Assembly (NCBI RefSeq): GCF_001189915.1
Contig: NZ_LFLS01000009.1
Coordinates: forward strand, 62,001-126,000
Direction of reading: 5' to 3'
DNA from: Herbaspirillum autotrophicum
Lineage (GTDB): Bacteria > Pseudomonadota > Gammaproteobacteria > Burkholderiales > Burkholderiaceae_D
DNA: 64,000 bases
Shown piece after piece: positions 1-8,768 of this stretch. A program made the translations under genes and the position numbers. Every line of letters begins with the position of its first letter. The stretch's first letter is position 1. The notes under the pieces are model-generated. The model was not told the origin of the DNA, did no database searches, and saw only the letters and a list, made by a program, of their open reading frames with translations.

Positions 1-197
1 AAATAGCTGCCGAAGGCCTTGTCGAATTTGTCGAAGTTGGCTTCATCCTTGACCAGCGTCATGCGCGACAAGTAATAGAAATCGTCGAGCGACGGCGAGA
101 TGACGTTTTTTTGCATGGCTTCGAGCAAGACCAGAAACTCCTTGATCGAGACCGGAATGCGGGCATCTTTAAGCGTGAAAAAGAAATCGATTAGCAT
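1..197 (-). CDS. VWA/CoxE-like protein, N-terminal fragment (runs off window)
   Basis: Only about the first 65 residues are present; the gene continues beyond the left edge. The translation starts MLIDFFFTLKDARIPVSIKEF, and includes LLEAMQKNV and a short DDFYYLSR stretch. This matches the start of VWA-domain proteins of the CoxE/YeaD2 group that are normally encoded just downstream of a MoxR ATPase. A MoxR gene lies upstream on the same strand, separated by one GNAT gene, which supports the assignment. The family is thought to act with MoxR as a chaperone pair for maturation of metal enzymes or other complexes. The MIDAS residues would lie outside the window, so the call rests on the N-terminus and context. 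Confidence 0.7.
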   Translation of the reverse strand, partial: MLIDFFFTLKDARIPVSIKEFLVLLEAMQKNVISPSLDDFYYLSRMTLVKDEANFDKFDKAFGSY

Positions 198-218
198 GAC
201 ATGGCGCAACAGCGTTGC

Positions 219-806
219 TTAGCGTCCCAGTTTGTATTGCAGGTGGTGTTTGATGGTGGGCCATTCGGATTCGATGATCGAAAACACGACCGTGTCACGC
301 AGCGAACCATCGGGGCTGCGCTGATGATTGCGCAGGATGCCGTCCTGCTTGGCGCCGAGGCGGGCGATGGCGGTGCGTGACTGCTGGTTGATCCAGTGGG
401 TGCGGAATTCGACGGCGATGCAATGCAGCGACTCGAAGGCATGCGTCAGCATCATCAGTTTGCATTCGGTATTGATGCCGGTGCGCTGGGCGCTGGCGGC
501 AGTCCAGGTGCTGCCGATTTCCAGCCGGCGGTTGATGGCGTCGGCATTCATGTAGGTCGTCATGCCGCACAGGGCGCCGGTATCATGGCGTCGCATCACG
601 AACGGCAACATGCTGCCCTGAGCCTGCAAGGCCAGCCGCCGTTCGATTTCGGCCGCCATGTTTTCCGGCTTGGGCACCGAGGTGTACCAGAGCTTCCACA
701 GCTTGCCATCGGATACTGCCGCGATCAGTGCATCGTGATGATCCGGCGACAAAGGTTCCAGCGTGGCGTACTGGCCCTTGAGCGTGATCGGGTGCAAGAA
801 TTGCAT
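219..806 (-). CDS. GNAT family N-acetyltransferase (RimJ/RimL-like)
   Basis: A 195-residue single-domain protein. It begins with the strand pattern of RimJ/RimL-type acetyltransferases (TLKGQYATLEPLSPDHHDAL). The acetyl-CoA region follows as STWTAASAQRTGINTECKLMM at about residues 98-118, then the conserved AFESLHCIAVEFRTHWINQQSRTAI segment and LGAKQDGILRN. These proteins transfer acetyl groups from acetyl-CoA to amines such as protein N-termini, but the substrate cannot be told from sequence. It lies between the MoxR gene (54 bp upstream) and the CoxE-like gene (21 bp downstream) on the same strand, so it is probably cotranscribed with them. Confidence 0.85.
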   Translation of the reverse strand: MQFLHPITLKGQYATLEPLSPDHHDALIAAVSDGKLWKLWYTSVPKPENMAAEIERRLALQAQGSMLPFVMRRHDTGALCGMTTYMNADAINRRLEIGSTWTAASAQRTGINTECKLMMLTHAFESLHCIAVEFRTHWINQQSRTAIARLGAKQDGILRNHQRSPDGSLRDTVVFSIIESEWPTIKHHLQYKLGR

Positions 807-859
807 GACAGCCTCCCTGATGTGCGATTACTGCTGTGAACGCATGGATGCGACTTGAC

Positions 860-1714
860 TCAGCGATGGGATCTGGACATCTGCGCCAGACGTTCGAACA
901 GATGCACATCCTGTTCATTTTTCAGCAGCGCGCCATGCAGCGGCGGCACGCCGGTCTTGCCGGTGGCGCCGAGCAGGGCATGCTGGGAAATGTCTTCGGC
1001 CAGCAACAGCTTGATCCAGTCAATCAGTTCCGAGGTCGATGGCTTCTTCTTGAGGCCGGGCACATCGCGCACTTCATAAAAAGTTTGCAGCGCCTGCGCC
1101 AGCAAATCCCGTTTCAGGTGCGGGAAGTGCACTTCGACAATCTGTTCCATGGTGTCTTTGTCGGGGAACCTGATGTAATGAAAGAAGCAGCGGCGCAGGA
1201 AGGCGTCCGGCAATTCCTTTTCATTATTGGAGGTAATGATGACCAGCGGCCGATGTATCGCGCGCACCATTTCGCGCGTTTCATAGACATAAAATTCCAT
1301 GCGGTCGAGTTCGCGCAGCAAGTCGTTGGGGAACTCGATATCGGCCTTGTCGATTTCATCGATCAGCAGGACTTGCGGCTCGTCGGCAGTAAATGCCTGC
1401 CACAAGACACCCTTGACGATGTAGTTGTGGATATCCTTGACCCGTTCATCGCCCAGTTGCGAATCACGCAAACGCGATACGGCGTCGTATTCGTACAATC
1501 CCTGTTGCGCCTTGGTTGTGGATTTGACATGCCATTGCAACAGTGGCCGCTGCAAAGCCGCCGCCACTTCTTCGGCCAGCATGGTTTTGCCGGTGCCCGG
1601 TTCACCCTTGATGAGCAACGGGCGCTGCAACGTCAGGGCAGCATTGACCGCAAGTTTGAGATCGTCGGTCGTAACATAACTGGCGGAACCTTCAAATCGT
1701 GTTTCTTGTCGCAT
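860..1714 (-). CDS. MoxR-family AAA+ ATPase
   Basis: A 284-residue AAA+ protein. Walker A is GEPGTGKT (residues 37-44), Walker B is VLLIDE (115-120) followed by IDKAD, and sensor 1 is the ITSNNEKELPDAFLRR segment. The arginine-rich FLRRCFFHYI stretch is typical of MoxR proteins. MoxR ATPases work with VWA-domain partners as chaperones for cofactor insertion or complex assembly in the cytoplasm. The partner is probably the CoxE-like gene two genes downstream on the same strand. The length is normal for the family and nothing looks broken. Confidence 0.92.
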   Translation of the reverse strand: MRQETRFEGSASYVTTDDLKLAVNAALTLQRPLLIKGEPGTGKTMLAEEVAAALQRPLLQWHVKSTTKAQQGLYEYDAVSRLRDSQLGDERVKDIHNYIVKGVLWQAFTADEPQVLLIDEIDKADIEFPNDLLRELDRMEFYVYETREMVRAIHRPLVIITSNNEKELPDAFLRRCFFHYIRFPDKDTMEQIVEVHFPHLKRDLLAQALQTFYEVRDVPGLKKKPSTSELIDWIKLLLAEDISQHALLGATGKTGVPPLHGALLKNEQDVHLFERLAQMSRSHR

Positions 1715-1983
1715 GGCGGATTGGTATCAGGATAGAAGTGATGGATATCGGCCAGTATAAGGGGAAACCAGCGGAAAATAATTGTTACATTTTTTTCCCG
1801 TGGTTTGGCCGGTGCACAGGCCGTTGAAATTGTGAATTTCATCCCCATATCCGCAGTCACGTGTGTCGATCAGTGTCGACAGTCTCGACGTCCCGGAAGC
1901 GTCTGTTTATTACCCCAGTTTCCCGGCGGCAGATGTCGGTATCCGATATCTGTCGCTGAAATGAGTTTGAATAAGAGTCACCA

Positions 1984-4095
1984 ATGAAATTTCTTTTGCT
2001 CAAAACGCTCGTCATCTGGCGTCGTTTCCGGCGTGGTTTGCGTGTCCGTTATGCGCATCACGCCGACGATACGCCGCAGCTCGAAGCCTTGATGCGACGT
2101 GCCAATCCTGATGCCGCGTGGCATGAACGCGCCAATTGGATGATTGATATCACCGAATGGATCCGCCATCAGTCCAAAGTGTCGCTGCTGGATCAGCAAG
2201 CCTGGCGCAACGTGAAGCACAAGCGGGTGGCGATGCTGCTGGACTGGCTCGACAATCACCGCGACGTACGCCGGCTGGTGCAAAACAGTTTGCAAAAGAC
2301 CTTGCGTGAAGCCAGCGGCCCGGAATTGTTTTCAGCCACCGGTTTGCCGCATGAAGCGGCATTCTTCAGCGAGTTGTCCGAGCGCGTATCGAAAATGGTG
2401 TTGCCGCGGCATCTGTCACCCACCGATATGTCGGCGTTGTTCACTGCCATGTTCCCCGATCCCGATGATGCCGAATGGTTGCTGGAGCTGGATCAGGAAA
2501 TGCTGGCGCGCTTGTGGAAGCTGATGGCCGATGATGGCATTTCGCATACCTACTGGCAGCAGATCGATGAAGCCATGACGTATCTGACCACGGTGGTGAT
2601 TGCCGACGGCATCAGCCCGGCCTTCCGCCAGCGGCTGGAACCCAAGATGCCATTGCAGGCGACGCCGTTCATGGCATTGCGGCGCGAGATGGAGCATTAC
2701 CTGCTCGGCAGTCCGATGGATGAAGGTGCGGTACGCAGCGTGCGCATGCTGATTGCGGTATGTCAGGCACAGACCGACCGTATCTATAACCATCTCGATG
2801 AATATGGGGTCTCGGTCAGTCTGGTCTACCGGCTGGAACGGATGCGGGCCCAGCTCAATCGCATGGCGCGCCTGATCGATTTGCGCTCGGCCCTGCGCGG
2901 CGGACCGGGCGCGGGGCGGGTGCAGTTGCTGCTGGCGGACCTGATTTCGGCCCATCACAACCGTTCTTCGGTACGCGGACTGGTGCGGCGCAGTTTCGCT
3001 TTGCTGGCGCGCAAGATGGTCGAGCGCAATGCCGATCATGGCGAACACTATATTGCCCGCGACAATGCCGGTTATCGCGCCATGCTCAAGGCGGCAGCGC
3101 TGGGCGGGGTGGTGACGGCGTTTACCGTGCTGGCCAAAACCGGTTTGTCGCAACTGGGTTTGCCACATTTCTTTGAGGGCTTGTTTGCCGCCATCAATTA
3201 CAGCCTGAGCTTTTTGCTGATCGCCGCAGTGGGCGGTGTGCTGGCCACCAAGCAACCGGCGGTGACGGCGCCCACGCTGGCATCCAAAATGGGCGAACTC
3301 AATACGGTCGACGGCTTGCGCGAGTTGCTGGCGGAAGTGGCCATGCTGTTACGGTCACAAGCGGCGGCGGTGTTTGGCAATCTGATCGCCGTGATACCGA
3401 CCATGCTGCTGGTGGCGGCCGCGGTCTGGACCTTCTCGGATCGCTTGATCATGGACCACGCGCACGCCACCAAAATATTGCTTGATTTGCAAGTAATCGG
3501 GCCGACCCCGCTGTATGCAGCATTGACCGGTATTTTGCTGTGGTTGTCCAGCCTGGTGGCCGGTGTTGCCGACAACTGGTTTGCTCTGCGCCGTCTGCGC
3601 GAAACGCTGGCGCATCAGCGGCGCATCGTGCATGCCCTTGGCGCGGTCCGGGCCGAGCGCTGGGCGGCATGGCTGGAACGTCATGTGGCGGTGATCGCCG
3701 GGAATGTCTCGCTGGGGATTCTGCTGGGAATGACACCGGTGCTGGCGCAGTTTTTCGGTTTGCCGCTGGATGTGCGGCACGTGACGCTGGCCACCGGTAC
3801 GCTGACGGCCGCCGCCGCCAGTCTGGGCTGGGATGTGTTGGCGCAGCCGGGCTTCTGGCTGGCGGTGGTGGGCGTGGCGGTGATCGGCATCCTGAACGTG
3901 GGCGTGGCATTTTCCTGCGCGCTGGGTCTGGCGCTGCGCGCCCGGGACGTGCCGGCGCGTATCCGGCGCGTGGTGTTTCGCGCCGTGTTGCGGCGCTTCA
4001 GCAGTTCACCGTATTCGTTTTTGTTCCCGGCCAAGCCGGGGGCAGGGGCCAGCAAGACGATCCCGGTACAATCCGACGGCGAAGACGTACATTGA
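1984..4095 (+). CDS. Gcr-family 'site-specific recombinase' (PF10136-type membrane protein)
   Basis: A 703-residue protein of the family annotated as site-specific recombinase after Neisseria Gcr. The N-terminal half is soluble and helical (tryptophan- and arginine-rich, residues 1-360). The C-terminal half carries several clear membrane segments, for example around GGVVTAFTVLAKTG, YSLSFLLIAAVGGVLA, NLIAVIPTMLLVAAAVWTF, LYAALTGILLWLSSLVAGV and FWLAVVGVAVIGILNVGVAF. No tyrosine- or serine-recombinase catalytic motif is visible, so the name is probably a misnomer and the role is unknown. ATG at 1984 follows the gene-free stretch after divergent moxR. A monocistronic unit is likely. Confidence 0.8.
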   Translation: MKFLLLKTLVIWRRFRRGLRVRYAHHADDTPQLEALMRRANPDAAWHERANWMIDITEWIRHQSKVSLLDQQAWRNVKHKRVAMLLDWLDNHRDVRRLVQNSLQKTLREASGPELFSATGLPHEAAFFSELSERVSKMVLPRHLSPTDMSALFTAMFPDPDDAEWLLELDQEMLARLWKLMADDGISHTYWQQIDEAMTYLTTVVIADGISPAFRQRLEPKMPLQATPFMALRREMEHYLLGSPMDEGAVRSVRMLIAVCQAQTDRIYNHLDEYGVSVSLVYRLERMRAQLNRMARLIDLRSALRGGPGAGRVQLLLADLISAHHNRSSVRGLVRRSFALLARKMVERNADHGEHYIARDNAGYRAMLKAAALGGVVTAFTVLAKTGLSQLGLPHFFEGLFAAINYSLSFLLIAAVGGVLATKQPAVTAPTLASKMGELNTVDGLRELLAEVAMLLRSQAAAVFGNLIAVIPTMLLVAAAVWTFSDRLIMDHAHATKILLDLQVIGPTPLYAALTGILLWLSSLVAGVADNWFALRRLRETLAHQRRIVHALGAVRAERWAAWLERHVAVIAGNVSLGILLGMTPVLAQFFGLPLDVRHVTLATGTLTAAAASLGWDVLAQPGFWLAVVGVAVIGILNVGVAFSCALGLALRARDVPARIRRVVFRAVLRRFSSSPYSFLFPAKPGAGASKTIPVQSDGEDVH

Positions 4096-4306
4096 TGTTG
4101 TTATTTCGGCTGGCCTGACGCATGGACGATCGACACTACTTGGGGTAGAATCAACCGTTTTTTGGCGCCGCGGGGTGGGAGACTGGGTTGCTTAAGCCGA
4201 AGTGGTTGAGCCGAAGATAGACAGCCAAACCTGCAGGACCAGCTTTAAATGACAGCATCAACAGTTTCGAGTTTCGCCTAAGATAGATAATAACTACCCT
4301 GCTACT

Positions 4307-4627
4307 ATGAAAAAACTATTCGTACTTCTCGCGCTTGCGGGTATTGCCAGCGCCGCATCCGCGGCGGATATCGTCGGTAATGCCAAGGCGGCTGAAAACA
4401 AGGTGTCGATGTGTATCGGTTGCCATGGCATTCCAGGCTACAAGACAACATTCCCTGAGGTGTACCAGGTGCCTATGCTGGGTGGCCAGTCCGAAAAATA
4501 TCTCGAAAATGCGCTGAAGGCCTATCAAAAGGGCGACCGCAAGCATCTGACCATGCGTGGCATTGCCGCCAGCCTGTCCGATCAGGATATCGCTGATCTG
4601 GCCACTTACTACGCACAGCAAAAATAA
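4307..4627 (+). CDS. Monohaem cytochrome c (class I)
   Basis: A 106-residue protein with a Sec signal peptide (MKKLFVLLALAGIASAASA) and one haem-binding motif, CIGCH. The region after the haem site (VPMLGGQSEKYLENALKAYQKGDR...MRGIAASLSDQDIADLATYYAQQK) resembles one half of cytochrome c4/c553-type electron carriers, with a candidate axial Met in HLTMRG. It should be a periplasmic electron carrier. It is followed 12 bp later by a second cytochrome of similar design, so the pair is probably cotranscribed. Confidence 0.9.
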   Translation: MKKLFVLLALAGIASAASAADIVGNAKAAENKVSMCIGCHGIPGYKTTFPEVYQVPMLGGQSEKYLENALKAYQKGDRKHLTMRGIAASLSDQDIADLATYYAQQK

Positions 4628-4639
4628 GGGAAGTACGAG

Positions 4640-4993
4640 ATGAAAAAAATCCTGACCTGCGCGGTTGTCGCCGTCGCTTCGACCATTTCGCTGAGCGCGG
4701 TTGCCGGTGGCAACGTTGATGCCGGCAAGGCCCTGGCTGAAAAATACAATTGCGCATCTTGCCACGGCAAAGACTACAATTCGCCGATCGATCCATCCTA
4801 TCCGAAGCTGGCCGGCCAGCACGTCGATTATCTGCAGCATGCACTGATCGCCTATCGTCGCGGCGGTGACGCCATGAATGGCCGTACCAACGCCATCATG
4901 GGTGCCCAGGCCAAGGCGCTGACCGATCAGGATATCCAGAATATCGCGGCCTATCTGCACAGCCTGCCGGGCACACTGGTGTTGCGCAAGTAA
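4640..4993 (+). CDS. Monohaem cytochrome c (class I)
   Basis: A 117-residue periplasmic cytochrome with a signal peptide (MKKILTCAVVAVASTISLSAVAGG) and the haem motif CASCH. Its layout (LAGQHVDYLQHALIAYRRGG...MGAQAKALTDQDIQNIAAYLHSLPG) parallels the preceding gene, including the YLxxALxAYxxG and LxDQDIxxxAxY elements. The two genes look like the two halves of a dihaem cytochrome c4 encoded separately, or a tandem duplication. A strong terminator follows 21 bp after the stop. Confidence 0.9.
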   Translation: MKKILTCAVVAVASTISLSAVAGGNVDAGKALAEKYNCASCHGKDYNSPIDPSYPKLAGQHVDYLQHALIAYRRGGDAMNGRTNAIMGAQAKALTDQDIQNIAAYLHSLPGTLVLRK

Positions 4994-5014
4994 GCAGCAG
5001 ACAGTTCGCACAGC

Positions 5015-5043
5015 AAAAAGCCACGGCATGCCGTGGCTTTTTT
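5015..5043. terminator. Rho-independent terminator, bidirectional
   Basis: A 12-bp perfect stem AAAAAGCCACGG/CCGTGGCTTTTT with a CATG loop. It has a T-run on the plus side and an A-run on the other, so it can serve both the cytochrome c operon (plus) and the DUF1841 gene (minus, stop at 5079). Confidence 0.9.
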
Positions 5044-5078
5044 CATGTCTGCTGCAAACGGCAAAGCAAACGCCGGCT

Positions 5079-5498
5079 TTAACGGCGGCGGATATTTTCG
5101 ATATACGCCGCGCCATCGGGCGGCAAGCCGCTGCGCTGGGAATTCCAGATCATTTCACCAAGACATTCCATGATTTCGTGATGCGCCTCGTGCTCGCCGC
5201 GTCGTTGCGCCAGGGCCTGATAGGCAGAGCGGATGCCGGGCGGCTGATCGATGGAAATCTGCTCGCTGATCGACAGGTGCATCGACAGATGCAAGAACGG
5301 ATTGGTCTGGCCTTGCTCGACCGAATAGTCGGCGGCCAGTGCCTGCTCGACGTCGGTCAGGTCATTGTCGTATTCCGGATGTTGCATGATCCAGTCACGG
5401 GCGATGGCTTCAAGCGGGGTCAGGATTTCATGTTCGCGATGTTTGCGAAAGGCTTCGCAAAAAAAACGGCGGACATCGTGCTGCGAGGGATTGAACAT
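5079..5498 (-). CDS. DUF1841 family protein
   Basis: A 139-residue cytoplasmic protein starting MFNPSQHDVRRFFCEAFRKHR, with the family-typical HPEYDNDL, NPFLHLSMHLSISEQISIDQPPG and HEAHHEIMECLGEMIW segments. The many histidines and acidic residues in the C-terminal half are characteristic of DUF1841. Its function is not established. It is 109 bp downstream of the FMN reductase gene on the same strand and converges on the cytochrome c pair across a shared terminator. Confidence 0.85.
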   Translation of the reverse strand: MFNPSQHDVRRFFCEAFRKHREHEILTPLEAIARDWIMQHPEYDNDLTDVEQALAADYSVEQGQTNPFLHLSMHLSISEQISIDQPPGIRSAYQALAQRRGEHEAHHEIMECLGEMIWNSQRSGLPPDGAAYIENIRRR

Positions 5499-5607
5499 AG
5501 CGGTAAGTCGGTGGTCCTTGGCGGGTGCCGTGGCTGGCGCAGAATAGCTTGCGGATGAATGCGCTCATTTTACAGAACTTTGAACACCCGCGCCGGCGCG
5601 GGCCGGA

Positions 5608-6147
5608 TCAGGGCACGACGCGACGGTTGCGAATGTGTTGCGCAAATGCCGCCAGCGCGGCGTGGATCAACGGCGCCAGTGCCGGGTCTGCCGCAATGGT
5701 ACGGGCATCCAGCCCGCGTGCCAGCAATTGTGCTGAAATCGATGCGGCGTCGACAATATCGGCCGACATGGTGCTGAGCACCAGTCGCAGTGCTGCCTGT
5801 GCATCCGATGCCCGCGGTGACGCATTGAACAGGGCGACCGGCTTGCCGGGGAAGTCCAGACTGCCGACCAGCCAGTCCAGCGCATTTTTGAATGCACCGG
5901 GAATGCCGCGCGCATATTCCGGACAAGAAATCAGCAGACCATCGGCTTGCGCAATCCGCGATTGCAAATCGAGGACGCTGGCGGGCAGCGGATGTTCAAT
6001 ATCGGGATTGAAGTGCGGCAATTGGTCCAGACCTTGATACAGCGAGATACTGACCTGCGCCGGCGCCAGCAGCGCCGTGGCCTGCAGCAGCGAGGTATTG
6101 GAGGAGACAGCGCGGAGACTGCCGGAAAGGGCGAGCAGGTGCAGCAT
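5608..6147 (-). CDS. NADPH-dependent FMN reductase family protein
   Basis: A 179-residue flavodoxin-fold protein. The phosphate-binding loop for FMN is GSLRAVSSNTSLL at residues 9-21. The second family motif is CPEYARGIPGAFKNALDWLVGS (about 75-96), as in ArsH/ChrR/SsuE-type NAD(P)H:FMN or quinone reductases. It should catalyse two-electron reduction of flavin or quinone in the cytosol. It lies 63 bp downstream of the MFS gene on the same strand and is probably the last or second-last gene of the unit that starts with the serine hydrolase. The exact substrate is unknown. Confidence 0.88.
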   Translation of the reverse strand: MLHLLALSGSLRAVSSNTSLLQATALLAPAQVSISLYQGLDQLPHFNPDIEHPLPASVLDLQSRIAQADGLLISCPEYARGIPGAFKNALDWLVGSLDFPGKPVALFNASPRASDAQAALRLVLSTMSADIVDAASISAQLLARGLDARTIAADPALAPLIHAALAAFAQHIRNRRVVP

Positions 6148-6210
6148 GCAATAGCGCCGAAAAATAGAGGAGCCGGCAGTATCGCATGCACTTGCAATTC
6201 AGGTTTGCCG

Positions 6211-7422
6211 TTACCGTGACCGCGTCACGGGAAAGCCGTGGCCTGAAGCGCGCCACGCGATCAGCCATGCCGGCAGCAGCAGAATCAGCAGCGCCCAGGG
6301 CAGCATGCGGGCACCGCCGATATCGAGCACGGCGCCACCCACCGCACCGCCACCGGCGATGGCCAGATTCCATACAGTGACGATCATCGATTGTCCGACA
6401 TCGGCAGCGTCACCTGCAGCATTGGCAATTGCGGTCTGAAACAAGGTCGCGGCGCCGCCGAATGCCAGCCCCCAGACAGCGGTGGCAATATAAATCACGG
6501 CCGGCACGGTGCCGCCAATTGCCAGTGCCAGTGCGGCCAGCATGAACAGCGCGGTGCTCAACAACACCAGCCGGCGCAGCCAGCGATCAATGCCGGCGCC
6601 GGTGATCCAGATGCCGACAAAGGCCATGGCGCCGAAGATGAACAGGATCAGGTCGATGCGTCCCGGCATCGCAGCCAGATTCAGAAATGGTGCGATGTAG
6701 GTGTAGAGCATATTGTGCGCGAGCACGAAACCGAAGGTGACGCCCAGCACTGCGGCGACGCCGGGAATGCCGAGTACCCTGATCACGGGAATCTGGCGGG
6801 TGGCTGCCTGGCCGGCAAAATCGGGCAGCCGCCACTGTACCCATGCGATCAGCATCAGCGTCAGAATGCTCACACTGCCAAAGGTGTAGCGCCATCCGAT
6901 CCAGCTTCCCAACAAAGTGCCGAACGGAATGCCAAGCGACAGCGCCAGCGGGATACCGACCATGGTCACCGCAATCGCACGGCCGCGCAGCGCGTCGGCC
7001 ACCATGCGACTGGCGAAGCCGGCCAGCAAGGCCCATAGCAAACCGGCACAGACACCGGCGATGAAACGGGCTGCCAGCGTCAGCACATAATTGTCGGAAA
7101 ATGCGGTGATGGTATTGACGATCACAAAGCCGCACAGCGCCGTTTGCAACAGTGGCCGGCGGCGCCAGCTGCGGGTGGCGGCCGCCAGCGGAATGGCGGC
7201 CAGCAATGAACCGAGAGCATAGATGGTGACCATTTGCCCGGCCAGTGCTTCGGAGATGGCCATGTCGCTGCTGATCTGGGCCAGCAAACCGGCCGGCAAG
7301 GCTTCCATCAGAATGGTGATGAAGCCGGCCGTGGCCAGCGCCAGCAAGCCGGCCAATGGCAAGCGCGGCGCGGCAAGCGCTGCCGGCGACGAGAATGATG
7401 CGGGAGTGCAGATCTGTTTCAT
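6211..7422 (-). CDS. MFS transporter (AraJ/sugar-efflux-like)
   Basis: A 403-residue protein with about 12 hydrophobic segments spanning the whole length. An MFS loop-2/3 type signature (GSLLAAIPLAAATRSWRRRPLLQTA) follows the second segment, and arginines mark the cytoplasmic ends. The sequence resembles the AraJ/YdhP/NepI group of drug or sugar efflux proteins. The start codon overlaps the stop of the upstream serine hydrolase by 4 bp (ATGA), so the two are translationally coupled. The substrate cannot be assigned; export of a compound made or cleaved by its neighbours is a guess. Confidence 0.88.
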   Translation of the reverse strand: MKQICTPASFSSPAALAAPRLPLAGLLALATAGFITILMEALPAGLLAQISSDMAISEALAGQMVTIYALGSLLAAIPLAAATRSWRRRPLLQTALCGFVIVNTITAFSDNYVLTLAARFIAGVCAGLLWALLAGFASRMVADALRGRAIAVTMVGIPLALSLGIPFGTLLGSWIGWRYTFGSVSILTLMLIAWVQWRLPDFAGQAATRQIPVIRVLGIPGVAAVLGVTFGFVLAHNMLYTYIAPFLNLAAMPGRIDLILFIFGAMAFVGIWITGAGIDRWLRRLVLLSTALFMLAALALAIGGTVPAVIYIATAVWGLAFGGAATLFQTAIANAAGDAADVGQSMIVTVWNLAIAGGGAVGGAVLDIGGARMLPWALLILLLPAWLIAWRASGHGFPVTRSR

Positions 7423-8630
7423 GCTGCCTGCTCCGTGAGTTGTGCCGTTGTCAGTTGCTGGTAGACGGCGTCGCGCAAGTCGTTCACGAAACGGCCGGAC
7501 ATGCCCTCATACAAGGTATTGGTGAAGGCCACCACACTCAAGCCACGCGCCCGATCCACAAACCACGAATGTCCGTAAGCGCCACCCCAGCGCCAGGTGC
7601 CGGGGGATTCGGGCGAAGCGGCGGCGTGCGGGTCATGCAATACCGAAAAGCCGAGTCCGAAACCGACTCCGGGCGTGTCGGGCAGGATGTCGGCACCGCG
7701 CTGGACGCTGCCCATGGCATCGGTCAGTGCTGCCTGCAACAAGGTGCCACCGCCGCTGCGCAATATTTCCAGCAACCGCATGAAATCACCGGCGCTGCCA
7801 ATCATGCCGGCACCGCCCGACGGGAAGGCTTGCGGATCGAAGGCGCGGGCCGGGTGATAGCGGATGCCGACGGTGTCTTCGAATGCCGGCACCACTTCTG
7901 TTTCCTGCATGCGGCGTGGCTGTGGCGTGTCATTCACATAGGGGGTGGCCAGCCGGGCACGTTCGGTGACATGAAAGCCGGTGTCGTGCATGCCGAGCGG
8001 GGAGGTTACCAGCAGCGCCGTGGCTTGCGCCAGCGGCAGTTGGCACACGCGTTCGATGAGCGCGCCGAGGACATCGGTGGCCAGCGAATAGCCCCACGCG
8101 CTGCCGGGTGCATAGCGTAACGGCACGCTGGCGATGCGGCGCAGGTTTTCAGTCAGCGTCAGGCCGCTGTGGTCCATGCCGTCAGAGACGCCGGCCAATG
8201 CATATGGGCCATGCTCATCGGCTTCAAAGAAACGGTAGCCCAGACCGGCCGTATGCGACAGCAACTGACGCACGCTGATGCTGGCGGCGGCGCCATCGGC
8301 CAGAAGCGGCTGGAATTCCGGCAGCCAGCGCGCGATGTCGTCGTCGAGTGCCAACTTGCCTTGCCCGACCAGCACCATGGCAGCAGTGGAAATGATGGGT
8401 TTGCTTACCGAAGCCAGACGAAACAGCGTGTCATGTTGCATGGCTTGTCCGGTTTCCCGGTCAGCAAAACCGGCCGCGCGCTGATAAACCGGTTGCCCAT
8501 GGCGGGCCACCATCACCACAGCGCCGACCAGGCGGCGCTCGCTGAAGGCAGAGTCAATGACGGAGTCGATGGCGGAATCTGGGGCCGGATTGGCAGCGGT
8601 ATTGCTGGCCGTTTTCATTTGCGTATGCAT
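7419..8630 (-). CDS. Serine hydrolase, beta-lactamase (class C-like) family
   Basis: About 403 residues with the SxxK nucleophile motif SVSK in FRLASVSKPIISTA, the GYSLATDVLG segment at the position of the YxN motif, and a C-terminal GGAYGHSWFVDRARGLSVVAF block in the place of the KTG box. This is the fold of class C beta-lactamases, esterases (EstB) and D-aminopeptidases. No clear Sec signal is visible, so a cytoplasmic esterase or peptidase is more likely than a true beta-lactamase. I chose ATG at 8630; an in-frame ATG at 8678 would add 16 residues. It heads the minus-strand unit with the MFS gene (4-bp overlap) and faces a LysR gene. Confidence 0.82.
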   Translation of the reverse strand: MHTQMKTASNTAANPAPDSAIDSVIDSAFSERRLVGAVVMVARHGQPVYQRAAGFADRETGQAMQHDTLFRLASVSKPIISTAAMVLVGQGKLALDDDIARWLPEFQPLLADGAAASISVRQLLSHTAGLGYRFFEADEHGPYALAGVSDGMDHSGLTLTENLRRIASVPLRYAPGSAWGYSLATDVLGALIERVCQLPLAQATALLVTSPLGMHDTGFHVTERARLATPYVNDTPQPRRMQETEVVPAFEDTVGIRYHPARAFDPQAFPSGGAGMIGSAGDFMRLLEILRSGGGTLLQAALTDAMGSVQRGADILPDTPGVGFGLGFSVLHDPHAAASPESPGTWRWGGAYGHSWFVDRARGLSVVAFTNTLYEGMSGRFVNDLRDAVYQQLTTAQLTEQAA

Positions 8631-8712
8631 GCGGATGCTTTCTGGTAAAGGGTTGGCAAATGATAGGAGGCCATCCATTAAAGATAAACTAGGCTATAGT
8701 TCCCGTGTGAGT

Positions 8713-8726
8713 GGACATTAATGTCC
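8713..8726. promoter_or_regulatory. 14-bp perfect palindrome, candidate LysR operator
   Basis: GGACATTAATGTCC reads identically on both strands and lies in the short divergent interval between the serine hydrolase gene (start 8630) and the LysR gene (start 8769). This is a typical place for a LysR-type regulator to bind and control both itself and the divergent unit. A TATAGT hexamer at 8695-8700 is a possible -10 for the plus strand. Binding is an inference. Confidence 0.5.
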
Positions 8727-8768
8727 GCAGTGGTGATCGGTGATCGCGGCAATCAATCGGGGAGGCAA

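Noticed and set aside
1984..4095. Gcr-type gene as evidence of a mobile element
   Set aside because: There are no repeats, integrase or cargo around it, and the protein appears to be a membrane protein.
7419..8630. Calling the serine hydrolase a resistance beta-lactamase
   Set aside because: It lacks an evident export signal and a clear YxN/KTG set, so esterase or peptidase relatives fit at least as well.
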